A DNA stretch of 64,000 nucleotides from an uncultured Bacteroidota bacterium (GCA_903847205.1 CAINDA010000045.1:186001-250000); one strand, 5' to 3'; positions 26,896 through 36,610 are shown, counted from the stretch's first letter. Made by a program: numbers and translations. The notes: generated by a model from the letters alone, not told the origin.

Positions 26896-27862
26896 TAAAG
26901 TAAAAAACAGTACAATTTTTGTGACCGGCGGGGCCGGTTTTATTGGTTCATACCTCATAGAAGAATTATTGCCGCTTCAGCCTAAAAAAATTATCATACT
27001 CGATAATTTAATTCGCGGCAGTTTTGAAAACATGAAAAGTTTCAGCAGCAATCCAGTTGTTGAATTTATTGAAGGCGACATCCGAAATTTTGAATTAGTG
27101 GATAAACTCATGTCCCGGACTGATTATCTTTTCCACATGGCCGCATTGCGGATCAATGCCTGTGCTGCGAATCCAGAAGAAGGTTTTGATGTAATGATAA
27201 ATGCCTCTTTTAATATTGCGCAAAGTGCAGTTAAGCATAAAATAAAAAAAGTGATTTATTCTTCAAGTGCTTCTGTTTACGGCCTTGCACAGCATTTCCC
27301 GACACCTGAAACAGATAATCCTTACGATAATCAAACATTTTACGGCGCGGCTAAATTATTCGGGGAACAGTTATTCAGAAGTTATAAATTTATGTATGGG
27401 CTGGATTACGTCGCATTACGCTACTTTAATGTGTTCGGCGCACGTATGGATACTGATGGGAAATATACTGAAGTGATGATAAAATGGCTCGACTGCATAA
27501 GAGACGGGAAAAATCCTTTGATATATGGCGATGGAAGCACCTCAATGGATTTTGTTTACGTTAAAGACGTTGCAAGGGCTAATGTTGCAGCACTTTTATC
27601 GGATGTTACTGATGACGTATTTAATATTGGAAACAAAAGGGAAACTTCATTGAAGGAATTATTAATCTTGTTATTACAGGCCAATAACTCAAATTTAAGC
27701 CCAGAGTTCAGAGAAGATAATACTATAAATCCTGTAAGCAAAAGAATTGCTGAAATTGAAAAAGCTCAGTCCTTATTGAATTTTAAGCCTTTAATCAGTT
27801 TAGAAGAAGGCTTGAAACTTTTGTCGGATTGGTATTTTGAAAAACAAATAAAAATAAAATAA
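26888..27862 (+). CDS. NAD-dependent sugar epimerase/dehydratase (extended SDR)
   Basis: A 324-residue nucleotide-sugar enzyme with FVTGGAGFIGSYL (11-23), YSSSASVYG (124-132) and catalytic Tyr152-x3-Lys156 in FYGAAKLFGEQ, the GalE/WbpP layout. It should epimerise or dehydrate a UDP- or GDP-sugar. The lysine-rich ending has no known domain. Its start overlaps the SMR gene by 8 bp, and a DegT gene follows after 83 bp. The C-terminal half resembles UDP-glucose 4-epimerases, but substrate specificity is not fixed by the motifs I can see. Confidence 0.88.
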   Translation: MFNKVKNSTIFVTGGAGFIGSYLIEELLPLQPKKIIILDNLIRGSFENMKSFSSNPVVEFIEGDIRNFELVDKLMSRTDYLFHMAALRINACAANPEEGFDVMINASFNIAQSAVKHKIKKVIYSSSASVYGLAQHFPTPETDNPYDNQTFYGAAKLFGEQLFRSYKFMYGLDYVALRYFNVFGARMDTDGKYTEVMIKWLDCIRDGKNPLIYGDGSTSMDFVYVKDVARANVAALLSDVTDDVFNIGNKRETSLKELLILLLQANNSNLSPEFREDNTINPVSKRIAEIEKAQSLLNFKPLISLEEGLKLLSDWYFEKQIKIK

Positions 27863-27945
27863 TAAATTAATTTTTAAACTAAACCAGTATTCAATTCTGT
27901 TCCTCCAGAAAATAATTCGTATTTAATTTTATAAAAAAATATACT

Positions 27946-29076
27946 TTGATACCGATAGCGAAACCATACTTAACAGAAGACGAAGCCAAAGCGGCTCATG
28001 ATACTATTTTAACAGGCTGGGTAACGCAGGGACCGAGAGTGCAGGAGTTTGAAGAAAAGTTTGCGCAATTTACAGGTTCGAAATACGCGGTTGCGGTATG
28101 CAATTGCACTACGGCACTGCATTTGGCAATGATTGTTTCCGGTATAAAAGATGGCGATGAAGTAATCTGCCCTTCCATGAGTTATATAGCTACAGCCAAT
28201 TGTATCATGTATGTTGGCGCAAAACCAGTTTTTGCCGAAGTGAATCCGGAGACTTATAATATAGATATTAATCATGTTGAAAAGCTGATTACATCAAAAA
28301 CAAAAGCGGTTTTAATTGTCCATCAAATAGGTATGCCTGCCGATATTGACGCATTTACTGAGCTGTGCAAAAAATATAATCTTAAACTTATTGAAGATGC
28401 TGCCTGTGCCGCAGGATCATCTTATAAGGAAAATAAAATAGGGTCGCATTCCGAATTAGTCTGCTTTTCGTTTCATCCCAGAAAGGTGATTACAACCGGC
28501 GACGGGGGCATGATTACAACTAACAATGAAAAATATTATAACCGTTTGAAACTTTTGCGGCAGCATGCAATGAGTATCAGCGACAGGGTAAGACATTCTT
28601 CTTCAAAAATTATTTTCGAGGATCATATAGAAATCGGTTATAATTATAGAATGACGGATATTCAGGCTGCTGTTGGTATTAAACAGCTCGAAAAAATAGA
28701 CTGGATAATTTCCGAACGAAGAAAAATAGCAATGCAGTACCATGCTGCATTTAAGACCATCAAATGCATCCGTCTTCCCATTGAGCAGGACGGGTATTGC
28801 AGCAATTATCAATCATACAGTATTTATTTAAAAGATACCTGCCCGATTTCCCGCAATGATTTAATGCAGCTACTCTTAGATAATGGCATTTCATCGCGAA
28901 GAGGTATTATGACATCTCACAGGGAAACAGCTTATGCTGCTTATTGCAAAGATTTAAAATTGCCTGTTTCTGAAGATGCAAGCGATAGAAGTATTTTAAT
29001 TCCATTATTTGTACCGATGCTTCAGGAAGAAATTGATAAGGTAATTACTGTTATCAAAAAATTATTACTATTCTGA
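27946..29076 (+). CDS. DegT/DnrJ/EryC1 PLP-dependent aminotransferase, 4-amino-sugar type
   Basis: A 376-residue sugar aminotransferase distinct from the one at 13668. Motifs: CNCTTALHLAM, EDAACAAGS and Lys180 in FSFHPRKVITTGDGGMIT. The ITTGDGGM form is common in PglE, perosamine synthase and related 4-aminotransferases. It starts with TTG: conserved IPIAKPYL begins at codon 2, so no later start is credible. The stop is followed within a few bases by the decayed tail of an acyltransferase copy. The substrate would be a 4-keto-6-deoxy sugar, but no 4,6-dehydratase is in this window. Confidence 0.9.
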   Translation: MIPIAKPYLTEDEAKAAHDTILTGWVTQGPRVQEFEEKFAQFTGSKYAVAVCNCTTALHLAMIVSGIKDGDEVICPSMSYIATANCIMYVGAKPVFAEVNPETYNIDINHVEKLITSKTKAVLIVHQIGMPADIDAFTELCKKYNLKLIEDAACAAGSSYKENKIGSHSELVCFSFHPRKVITTGDGGMITTNNEKYYNRLKLLRQHAMSISDRVRHSSSKIIFEDHIEIGYNYRMTDIQAAVGIKQLEKIDWIISERRKIAMQYHAAFKTIKCIRLPIEQDGYCSNYQSYSIYLKDTCPISRNDLMQLLLDNGISSRRGIMTSHRETAYAAYCKDLKLPVSEDASDRSILIPLFVPMLQEEIDKVITVIKKLLLF

Positions 29077-29077
29077 T

Positions 29078-29165
29078 TAAATAAAGCAAAACAATAATTC
29101 GAAAATCGGAGCTAGATTCGAATCATTGATGCAGACCAACTATTTAAAAAATTTTTATTTAAGCA
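29078..29165 (+). pseudogene. Remnant of an acyltransferase-3 gene tail
   Basis: ATAAAGCAAAACAATAATTC and the following bases to about 29165 align by eye with the last codons and 3' flank of the acyltransferases at 30325-30405 and 32840-32920, including a TTGATGCAG element and the TATTTAAAAA flank. The reading frame is not kept and there is no start. It is the fossil 3' end of a further copy that stood before the three intact genes. Confidence 0.7.
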
Positions 29166-29207
29166 TGAGTTCCTTTTTTAAGTCTATTAATTAAACGGCA
29201 ATGATTC

Positions 29208-30383
29208 ATGAATCCTTTAAATCCTTTTTTTGCTGTAATTGTTTATTTAATAGCCTTTTTAACAGGCTTTATAATTAAATCACACCATAAAATAAACCCT
29301 CCGAAAGGCAGACACGAAACTATTGATGGTATGAGAGGTTTTTTAGCTTTAGGTGTTTTTATCCACCATTCATCTATATGGGGTCAGTTTTTTCAAACAG
29401 GAAGTTGGTTAAATTGTCTTTCAAAGTCAAATCTTTATGCCCAATTTGGACAAACCACTGTTTCTTTATTTTTTATGATTACTAGTTTCCTGTTCATTTC
29501 GAAGCTTCTTAATGCTGATGAAAAAGGTTTTAATTGGCGTAATTTTTTTATTTCCAGAATTTTCAGATTAGTACCTATGTACTTTTTTTCAGTATGGTTA
29601 ATTATTATTTCAGTTATGTTTATGAGTGAATGGCAAGTGACAGTTGGGTTAACAGATTTTTTAAAATCTATAATTAATTGGTTCCTTTTTACAATATATG
29701 AAGTTCCCGATATTAATAATATAGCATTTACTTCTATAGTCAATTTTGGAGTACAATGGTCACTTTACTATGAATGGCTTTTTTATTTTAGTTTACCATT
29801 AATTTCAATAGTCATATTAAAAATTAAACCAAAAATTGGCTATATTATTTTAAGCGTAATTTTCATAATAGTCTTTTATAAAATTCATGGCATAGTGGTG
29901 TATTATATTTATTCTTTTATAGGAGGCGCAATTGCCGCAGTTTTATTAAAATTCACTTTTTTATATAAAAAAATAAAAGACATTTATTCTAGTATAATTA
30001 TTTTGGGATGTCTCTTTTTGATAATACAATTTAACACCGCGTATAATATTTATTGTCAAGTGTTAATTACCATTATTTTCATCTTGATAGCTTTGGGAGC
30101 CACATTGTTTGGACTGTTAAAAAATTCCACTTTAAAATTCTTAGGTGAAATAAGTTATAGTACCTATATATTACATGCTATACTGCTTTTTGCAGTTTTT
30201 CGTTTTGGATTTGGTCTAGACAGGATGAAACATTTTACGCTTCTTGAATATTGCCTTGTTATATTTTCAATAACACCCGTAGTTATACTGATAAGCTTTT
30301 TAGGTTTCAAATATATCGAGAAACCTTCAATGGATAAAGCAAAAACAATAATCCGAAAATGGGATGCGGGTTCAGTCAGCTGA
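29208..30383 (+). CDS. Acyltransferase-3 family membrane protein (tandem copy 1)
   Basis: A 391-residue short-form acyltransferase-3 with about ten helices. The signature DGMRGFLALGVFIHHS has Arg43 and His54 (R-x10-H), followed by ISRIFRLVPMYFFSVW as the second motif and a conserved GEISYSTYILHAILL near the end. It acylates a sugar or lipid outside the membrane by family analogy. Copies 1 and 3 share long identical phrases (FIIFSITP, FLGFKYIEKPS, DKAKTI), so the group is a recent expansion. The 5' region with ATGATTCATGAATCC is repeated before each copy. Acceptor unknown. Confidence 0.9.
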   Translation: MNPLNPFFAVIVYLIAFLTGFIIKSHHKINPPKGRHETIDGMRGFLALGVFIHHSSIWGQFFQTGSWLNCLSKSNLYAQFGQTTVSLFFMITSFLFISKLLNADEKGFNWRNFFISRIFRLVPMYFFSVWLIIISVMFMSEWQVTVGLTDFLKSIINWFLFTIYEVPDINNIAFTSIVNFGVQWSLYYEWLFYFSLPLISIVILKIKPKIGYIILSVIFIIVFYKIHGIVVYYIYSFIGGAIAAVLLKFTFLYKKIKDIYSSIIILGCLFLIIQFNTAYNIYCQVLITIIFILIALGATLFGLLKNSTLKFLGEISYSTYILHAILLFAVFRFGFGLDRMKHFTLLEYCLVIFSITPVVILISFLGFKYIEKPSMDKAKTIIRKWDAGSVS

Positions 30384-30467
30384 TACCGCCCTCATTATTT
30401 AAAAACATTTCATTTAAAGTATTTTGTCCTGTTTTTTATTGTACTATTAATTATAAGGCATTGATTC

Positions 30468-31637
30468 ATGAATCCTTTAAATCCTTTTTTTGCGGTAATT
30501 ATATATTTAATATCCTTTTTAACTGGGCATATTATAAAATCAAAGTATAAAATAAATCCTCTGAAAGGCAGATACGAATGTATTGATGGTATGAGAGGTT
30601 TTTTAGCTTTAGGTGTTTTTATCCACCATTCAAATATTTGGCATCAATATCTTCATACTGGATATTGGGACAATCCCAAATCAAATCTATATGTCCATCT
30701 TGGGCAGACCAGTGTTCTTCTGTTTTTTATGATTACTAGTTTTCTATTCATTTCAAAACTTCTAAATTCGAATGAAAAAGTTTTTAACTGGCGTAATTTT
30801 TTTCTTTCAAGAGTATTCAGATTAGTACCAATGTATTTTTTTTTAATTTGGTTAATTATTATTTCAGTAATGTTTATCAGCCAATGGCAAGTAAATGTTG
30901 CGTTCCAGGATTTTTTTGCGTCCATATTTAAATGGTGCCTTTTTACAATAAATGGGAGGCCGGATATCAATAATTCAAGATTTACTGCTATAATAGATGC
31001 AGCAGTAGAAGGCACACTTCCCTATGAATGGCTGTTTTATTTCAGTTTGCCTTTAATTGCAATATTCATATTAAAAATTAAACCCAAAATTTGGTATATT
31101 ATTTTAAGTGTTATTTTTATAGCTGCCTTTTATGAGGTTCATGGCATGTTTGGATATTTTATTTATTCTTTTATTGGAGGAGCTGTTGCTCCATTCATTT
31201 TAAAATTTACTTCCTTCGGTAAAAAAATGAGCGATACTTATGCAAGTATAATAATTTTGGTTTGCCTTTTTTTAATTCTGCAGTTCAGCACAGTATATAA
31301 TCCATTCTGTATAGTATTAGTAACAATTGTTTTTACCTTAATTGCTCTCGGAGCTTCCTTATTCGGGCTGTTGAAAAATACGACATTAAAATTTTTAGGA
31401 GAAATAAGCTACAGCACTTATTTACTGCACGGTATAACACTTTTTACAGTTTTTTATTTTGTATTTGGTTTAGAAAAGGTTAAACAGCTTACAACTATAG
31501 AATATAGCCTTCTTGTGTTTTCGATAGCTCCATTGGTTGTGCTGATTAGCTTCTGGGGCTTTAAATATATTGAGAAACCCTATATGGATAAAGCAAAAAC
31601 AATAATAGGCAAATTGGATGCAGATTCGGTAAGCTGA
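30468..31637 (+). CDS. Acyltransferase-3 family membrane protein (tandem copy 2)
   Basis: A 389-residue paralogue of the genes on either side, with DGMRGFLALGVFIHHSNIW, LSRVFRLVPMYFFLIW and GEISYSTYLLHGITL. It is the most diverged of the three: its C-terminal third differs at many positions (VFYFVFGLEKVKQLTT against VFRFGFGLDRM in the others), which suggests different acyl or acceptor specificity, or earlier duplication. It begins 84 bp after copy 1, with the same leader just before the ATG. Confidence 0.9.
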   Translation: MNPLNPFFAVIIYLISFLTGHIIKSKYKINPLKGRYECIDGMRGFLALGVFIHHSNIWHQYLHTGYWDNPKSNLYVHLGQTSVLLFFMITSFLFISKLLNSNEKVFNWRNFFLSRVFRLVPMYFFLIWLIIISVMFISQWQVNVAFQDFFASIFKWCLFTINGRPDINNSRFTAIIDAAVEGTLPYEWLFYFSLPLIAIFILKIKPKIWYIILSVIFIAAFYEVHGMFGYFIYSFIGGAVAPFILKFTSFGKKMSDTYASIIILVCLFLILQFSTVYNPFCIVLVTIVFTLIALGASLFGLLKNTTLKFLGEISYSTYLLHGITLFTVFYFVFGLEKVKQLTTIEYSLLVFSIAPLVVLISFWGFKYIEKPYMDKAKTIIGKLDADSVS

Positions 31638-31719
31638 CACGGCCTAATATTTTAAAATTATTTTATTTAAATTATAATATCCTATTTTTTTTAGACCATT
31701 AATTAAACAGCATTGATTC

Positions 31720-32892
31720 ATGAATCCTTTAAATCCTTTTTTTGCAGTAATTATATTCTTAATTGCTTTTTTAACGGGATATATTATTAAATTAAAGTAT
31801 AAAATAAATCCTCAGAATGGCAGATACGAGACTATTGACGGTGTAAGAGGTTTTTTAGCTTTAGGTGTTTTTATCCACCATTCAAGTGCATGGTACCAAA
31901 GTTTTCAATTGGGTTTTTGGGAGCCGTTAAAATCAAATTTATATGAACAATTCGGAAAAACTACTGTTTCTTTGTTTTTTATGATTACCAGTTTTCTATT
32001 TATTTCAAAACTTCTTAACACAGGCAACAAGGAATTTAATTGGCGAAATTTTTTCATTTCTAGAATATTCAGATTGGCACCAATGTACTATTTTTCAGTA
32101 TGGTTAATTATTATTATACTTATATGCATTGGTTTATGGCCTGAAAAGATTGGGATGTCAGAATTTTTAGGATCTGTAATTAATTGGTGCTTTTTTAGAA
32201 TACATTTAATACATAATAGTTCGAGTACTGAAGCCGCTTCTTTTTTTATTAATTTGGGAGTAGATTGGTCACTTTCTTATGAATGGTTGTTTTATTTTAG
32301 TTTACCATTGATTTCAATTTTGATATTAAAAATTAAACCTAAAATTGGATTTATTATTTTAAGTGTAATTTTTATAGTGATTTTTTATGAAATTCATGAT
32401 GTTGTGGTATACCATATTTATTCTTTTATAGGTGGTGCTGTTGCTGCCTTTTTATTAAAATTTACTTCTTTGTATAAAAAAATAAAAGATATTTATTCTA
32501 GTATAATTATTTTAATATGTCTTTTTTTGATAGTACAATTTAATACAGCATATAATATTTATTGTCAATTATTAATTTCAATTGTTTTTACCTTTTTAGC
32601 ACTGGGAGCCTCATTTTTGGGGCTTCTGAAAAATTCTACTTTAAAATTTTTAGGTGAAATAAGTTATAGTACCTATTTATTGCATGCTATACTGCTTTTT
32701 ACAGTTTTTCGTTTTGGATTTGGTCTTGATAGGATGTATTATATGACGCCTCTCCAATATTGTTTTATTATCTTTTCAATAACTCCAATACTTGTATTGG
32801 TTAGCTTTTTAGGTTTCAAATTCATCGAGAAACCTTCAATTGATAAAGCAAAAACAATAGTGCGAAAATTGGATGCAAAATCAGTTCGTTGA
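31720..32892 (+). CDS. Acyltransferase-3 family membrane protein (tandem copy 3)
   Basis: A 390-residue paralogue with DGVRGFLALGVFIHHSSAW, ISRIFRLAPMYYFSVW and GEISYSTYLLHAILL. Its second half is nearly the same as copy 1, while its middle (residues ~140-190) differs, with an inserted LIHNSSSTEAAS stretch in an external loop. Loop differences may set acceptor specificity. It is the last gene of the rightward run; the next genes are on the minus strand and converge on it. Confidence 0.9.
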   Translation: MNPLNPFFAVIIFLIAFLTGYIIKLKYKINPQNGRYETIDGVRGFLALGVFIHHSSAWYQSFQLGFWEPLKSNLYEQFGKTTVSLFFMITSFLFISKLLNTGNKEFNWRNFFISRIFRLAPMYYFSVWLIIIILICIGLWPEKIGMSEFLGSVINWCFFRIHLIHNSSSTEAASFFINLGVDWSLSYEWLFYFSLPLISILILKIKPKIGFIILSVIFIVIFYEIHDVVVYHIYSFIGGAVAAFLLKFTSLYKKIKDIYSSIIILICLFLIVQFNTAYNIYCQLLISIVFTFLALGASFLGLLKNSTLKFLGEISYSTYLLHAILLFTVFRFGFGLDRMYYMTPLQYCFIIFSITPILVLVSFLGFKFIEKPSIDKAKTIVRKLDAKSVR

Positions 32893-33008
32893 TGCAGCCT
32901 CATTATTTAAAAATATTGCCTAATGAAAAGAATAGAATAAAATGATTTTGGAGGGGTGATAATATTGAGGTCAATAATTTTGAAAATAATTTATTAACGA
33001 ATCATCCT

Positions 33009-34499
33009 TTAGTACCTTCTAACAACCCTTACTTTAGTTATTCTTTTCACTTCAATTTTGTAAAACATAAAAAATAATATTGCCAGTAAAAGCAGCACTC
33101 CTCCGCCTTGCAGATAATACATTTGCTGGCTCATCCAGGGCCCGATATTCATCCAGAATTTTTGATGAGGAAATCCCATGCTGAAATTTTTATCTAACTG
33201 CATCCCGGAAAAATCATCATTATTGTTTAACAGCAGCCATATTTTTGATGTAGCAAAACAGAGCAGAGCTGTAATGATGTAAAAGCTTTTCGAAAAAGAA
33301 TATTTGTTTAAAACGTTTGCTAAAAAAACTATCAGCCAGGGAAGCAGATTTGTTAAACACCTTGTTTCTGATATGAGCCCGAATAAAAATAAATTTAAAG
33401 CGAATGCCCCGACTAATCCCCAGCCCATCTGGGAAATAAATCTGCAGAAATCTCCCCAGAAAAAAATGAGTAAAATAACGAGCATTCCCCAAAAAGCAGT
33501 ATGAGAAACAAGTGTATGCAGCGGCCACACCAGGGCAGATAAAAAAGGATTAAAAAGAGTGTTCTGCAAAGGATAAAATTTATTAGGAAAAGGATTTAAA
33601 TAGTAAATTACTGCGAATGATGCGCCCCAAATACATAGAGTGTAAATAAAATTCAGCAGCTTCAGCTTAGATAAAAATAATCGGATGTTCAGGAGATTTG
33701 AGTTCAGAAAAATATTTGAAAAAAAGAAATATAAAACAGATGCCCCTAAAATACTCAATGGCAAAAGAGTCCTGTTAATTCTGGCAACATGCTCGCTTGC
33801 CGTATCCATTTTTTTTATGAAAATTATAAACAGGCAGATTAAAATTAACGACAAAGCCGCAGATAAACGCAGTATTAGTTTAGTACGCCTGGCAATGGGG
33901 GAAAAAGGTAGATAACAATAAGGAAAAGCGGTCAGTATTAATCCTTGATAGAAGGAAGGCTGCCATGTAAAGCAGGCTGCTATTGTGCAGCAGATTACTC
34001 CAAATGTATTGTTTTTTAAATAAAAAAAGAGCATCATCGTGCTGACTGCCAAGGCCAAAGTATCTGACATAACAGGCAGATAAAATGGAAACTTTAACAT
34101 AGCAAAGTTTACTAAAAACAGCGTAAAACCAAGCAATTGATTTTTGAGAGAGATATTAAAAAAAACAAAAATTCGTTTTAAAAAATAGCAGGAAGTAATT
34201 ATGCCTGCTAAATTTAAAATTTGAAACGAAGTAAAAATATGCGGATTAGTAGGACTTATTAAAAACAACTTGAAAATGCCCCCTACTATAAGCGATGGCA
34301 GAATCCGATGAACATAAAAGGTGTCGAAAAAGTGACTTTTTTTGAAATCGGAAACAAAAGTGGAAAAAACAACCCCATCCATAGTAACTCCCCCGTTTAA
34401 TGGAAAAGTCTCTCCAAATGAAATGTAAAATATTCCATAGTAAAGCATTACTATCGGGAAAAACCATTGATTATTCAGCAGTGCTTTTAATTTAAGCAT
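33009..34499 (-). CDS. GT-C-like multi-pass membrane protein (family X, copy A)
   Basis: A 496-residue protein with ten or more hydrophobic helices. The first external loop holds Asp41 in NGGVTMDGVVFSTF, then FYVHRILPSL, a layout seen in GT-C transferases that use lipid-linked donors. The C-terminus is basic, ending VRVVRRY. Its paralogue at 42157 shares LLxNxWFFPIxMLYYGxFYI, the YVHRI block, the YLPVMSDT/T block and the same tail. It is the last gene of the minus operon starting at 38245 and lies 49 bp downstream of the WDAW-type gene. I do not recognise a characterised family. Confidence 0.65.
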   Translation of the reverse strand: MLKLKALLNNQWFFPIVMLYYGIFYISFGETFPLNGGVTMDGVVFSTFVSDFKKSHFFDTFYVHRILPSLIVGGIFKLFLISPTNPHIFTSFQILNLAGIITSCYFLKRIFVFFNISLKNQLLGFTLFLVNFAMLKFPFYLPVMSDTLALAVSTMMLFFYLKNNTFGVICCTIAACFTWQPSFYQGLILTAFPYCYLPFSPIARRTKLILRLSAALSLILICLFIIFIKKMDTASEHVARINRTLLPLSILGASVLYFFFSNIFLNSNLLNIRLFLSKLKLLNFIYTLCIWGASFAVIYYLNPFPNKFYPLQNTLFNPFLSALVWPLHTLVSHTAFWGMLVILLIFFWGDFCRFISQMGWGLVGAFALNLFLFGLISETRCLTNLLPWLIVFLANVLNKYSFSKSFYIITALLCFATSKIWLLLNNNDDFSGMQLDKNFSMGFPHQKFWMNIGPWMSQQMYYLQGGGVLLLLAILFFMFYKIEVKRITKVRVVRRY

Positions 34500-34548
34500 A
34501 AATTATTTTTTTAAAACAGAAATTGAAAAGAACTTATGTTAAAAGACA

Positions 34549-35997
34549 TTATTTTTTTCTAACTGAAGCATCAATTTTTAAAATAGGTTTTTTGCCGTTA
34601 ATTGCAAGAAAATAAACAAAAATAAAAGATGGAAATAGTTGAAAAAATAATCTATGTACGGAAGTCTGAAGATAATATCGCAATCCGTAAGGTGTCATTA
34701 TTTCAACGAAGAAAAAACCTATTAACATCAATAAAAGCAGCGTGAAATTAGAAATAAAGCTATAGCTGTTGTCTTTGATGTATATGCCCTTAAATAAAAT
34801 TCCTGCAAGAAATAACCACCATGGATTGAATTCCCATTTCCCGAAAGTGCCGAATTGTAATGTAAACCAATTCCATGCCTGCAGGTAGCGCGCGGGATTT
34901 GTTAGTTTGGACAATGTGCTTTCCCCAAATGATGATACAATTTCGTTGTGAGGTGCAATTGCGAATTTAAAATAAGCCAGCAGGAGCAGAATTGGCAGCA
35001 TACCCAAAAATAAATATTTTAGTTCAGTAAGCAGCTCGCGATAGTTTTTAAAAAATAATAACGTCAATTGTGAAGAAAATAAACATACAATAAAAAGCAG
35101 GCCCTCATTTTTACTCCAGGCTGAAAACCCTGCTGTAACACCAGCTGCAATAAGTAAGTGAGGCTTTATAGAGGGGCCTTTACGTGCAAAAGTCAATAAA
35201 ACAATTGTTGCAAGATAGAAATATCCTACTGTATTATCAGCATACTGTGAATCTCCCATAATCATAAAAAAGGGAGTACAAAGCATTACTAAACCTGCAA
35301 TAAGTCCATCTGTTTTGCTGCTGAAAAAACTAACAGAAGAAGATAAAAGACCAATTGTGCAAAAGGTGAAAATAAAAGACGAAACAATAGGAATCCATAC
35401 ACTTTCGCTGCCCATTAATAACCAGCTTCTCGCAATAAAACCTCTTTGTAACAGTGGATAATCCGGATGGAAATCTGCCGAATTCATCTGATGAAACAGG
35501 TGTGGCCAGTCATGCGGAGCGCGGCAAATAATTTTAGAAACTAAATTCCAGCACGACCATGCATCCCACAAACCATGGGGGCTTTGAATACTGTCAAAAA
35601 TAAAAATTCCGGCAGCCATAAACCACGAATAAAAATAAAGCAGCGCTGCCAAAAGCAAAATTGGATTCGAAATTAATTTGTTAGTGCCTGGCCATCCGAA
35701 TTGATAAACAATTTTATTTGTTCCATTTCCTTTATTCAATGCGGGTGATGGCTGTATTATTTTTTTGATCTTTAATATTAAAATTATTACTAATGCTATT
35801 TCAATCAAAAAAATAAGGAAAGAAGAAAATCCTAATAAATTAAAAAAGATAAAAATAACAGATGATAACCCTAGTCCAGCTGGGAAAGAAAGATTAACAA
35901 GAAATGGGATATTGATTGTCTTCGCCTGCTTAAAAATAAAATGGCAGGTTAAAAATCCGAGCAGGAGTGCTGCTAATATTGAAAACAGAAACATCAT
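34549..35997 (-). CDS. GT-C membrane glycosyltransferase-like protein (WDAW type, copy A)
   Basis: A 482-residue multi-pass protein. Four helices precede a loop PHGLWDAWSCWNL (about 140-152), where Trp144-Asp145-Ala-Trp147 resembles the acidic loop of bacterial GT-C families; another conserved phrase is AWSKNEGLLFIVCLF. The copy at 45589 is nearly identical over AAGxTAGxSAWSKNEGLLF and KNYRELLTExKYLFLG. It overlaps the small gene upstream by 4 bp, so the two are translationally coupled in both copies. Donor and acceptor unknown; the call rests on topology and motif. Confidence 0.7.
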   Translation of the reverse strand: MMFLFSILAALLLGFLTCHFIFKQAKTINIPFLVNLSFPAGLGLSSVIFIFFNLLGFSSFLIFLIEIALVIILILKIKKIIQPSPALNKGNGTNKIVYQFGWPGTNKLISNPILLLAALLYFYSWFMAAGIFIFDSIQSPHGLWDAWSCWNLVSKIICRAPHDWPHLFHQMNSADFHPDYPLLQRGFIARSWLLMGSESVWIPIVSSFIFTFCTIGLLSSSVSFFSSKTDGLIAGLVMLCTPFFMIMGDSQYADNTVGYFYLATIVLLTFARKGPSIKPHLLIAAGVTAGFSAWSKNEGLLFIVCLFSSQLTLLFFKNYRELLTELKYLFLGMLPILLLLAYFKFAIAPHNEIVSSFGESTLSKLTNPARYLQAWNWFTLQFGTFGKWEFNPWWLFLAGILFKGIYIKDNSYSFISNFTLLLLMLIGFFFVEIMTPYGLRYYLQTSVHRLFFQLFPSFIFVYFLAINGKKPILKIDASVRKK

Positions 35998-36506
35998 TTT
36001 ATAAGTAAAACTAAACCGTTATCAAAATCTTTTAATATATGCCAGCCATTATTTGTAAAATAATTTGTTGCTGGATTGATATGCAGTGAACTGTATAAAT
36101 TAAATAAAACAGTATCAAAAATTATCGGCGATGGGGTAATTCCAGCAGCGCCATTGTCATAGGTAACGCTGTCATGCATAATATTAGTCCTGAAAAGTAA
36201 ATTGGGAGCTAAATAATACTGGGTTAAATCAAAATGGTATTCCCTTGTGCCGTTATTTGGTACATAGGGTTCGCCGATATAAGTTATCCGCGTTGGCTTT
36301 GTGAACATTTTTTTAATTTCTTCAAAACGATTTCCATATAAAGTAACACCATCGTTTCCGTAATTTTCTTTTATAAACTGAACAGGGGCCGAAAATTTTT
36401 GCTGATGTTTTAAAAATGTACTCCATTGCTGCCAGGCCATAATGCATAAAAGGCCAGCACAAAGCCATTTTCGGATTGGAGTGAAAAATTGAGAAACTTT
36501 ATACAT
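35994..36506 (-). CDS. Small single-pass protein coupled to the GT-C gene (copy A)
   Basis: A 170-residue protein with one N-terminal helix (about 12-25) and a soluble, presumably periplasmic domain. Phrases YGNRFEEIKKMFTKP, TYIGEP, LTQYYLAPNLLFRTN and NGWHILKDFDNGLVLL are shared with the 150-residue protein at 46986. In both places the gene immediately precedes and overlaps (ATGA) the WDAW-type GT-C gene, so a stable partnership is likely. I recognise no named domain. It may be a detached C-terminal domain of the membrane-enzyme family. Confidence 0.65.
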   Translation of the reverse strand: MYKVSQFFTPIRKWLCAGLLCIMAWQQWSTFLKHQQKFSAPVQFIKENYGNDGVTLYGNRFEEIKKMFTKPTRITYIGEPYVPNNGTREYHFDLTQYYLAPNLLFRTNIMHDSVTYDNGAAGITPSPIIFDTVLFNLYSSLHINPATNYFTNNGWHILKDFDNGLVLLIK

Positions 36507-36610
36507 TGTAAAATATTAGCTGCCCTGCTTTTTTTTAATGAAGAGTAAATATACAATTCGGTTTGTTTTAAAAATGCCTGATTCAATAAAATCGTTTAGA
36601 GTTTTTTGTA

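Larger units (their letters stand above)
29208..32892 (+). repeat. Tandem gene triplication, unit about 1.25 kb
   Basis: Start-to-start distances of 1260 and 1252 bp, a near-identical leader (ATTGATTCATGAATCCTTTA or one-base variants) and matching 3' flanks show head-to-tail duplication including the intergenic DNA. Confidence 0.85.
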
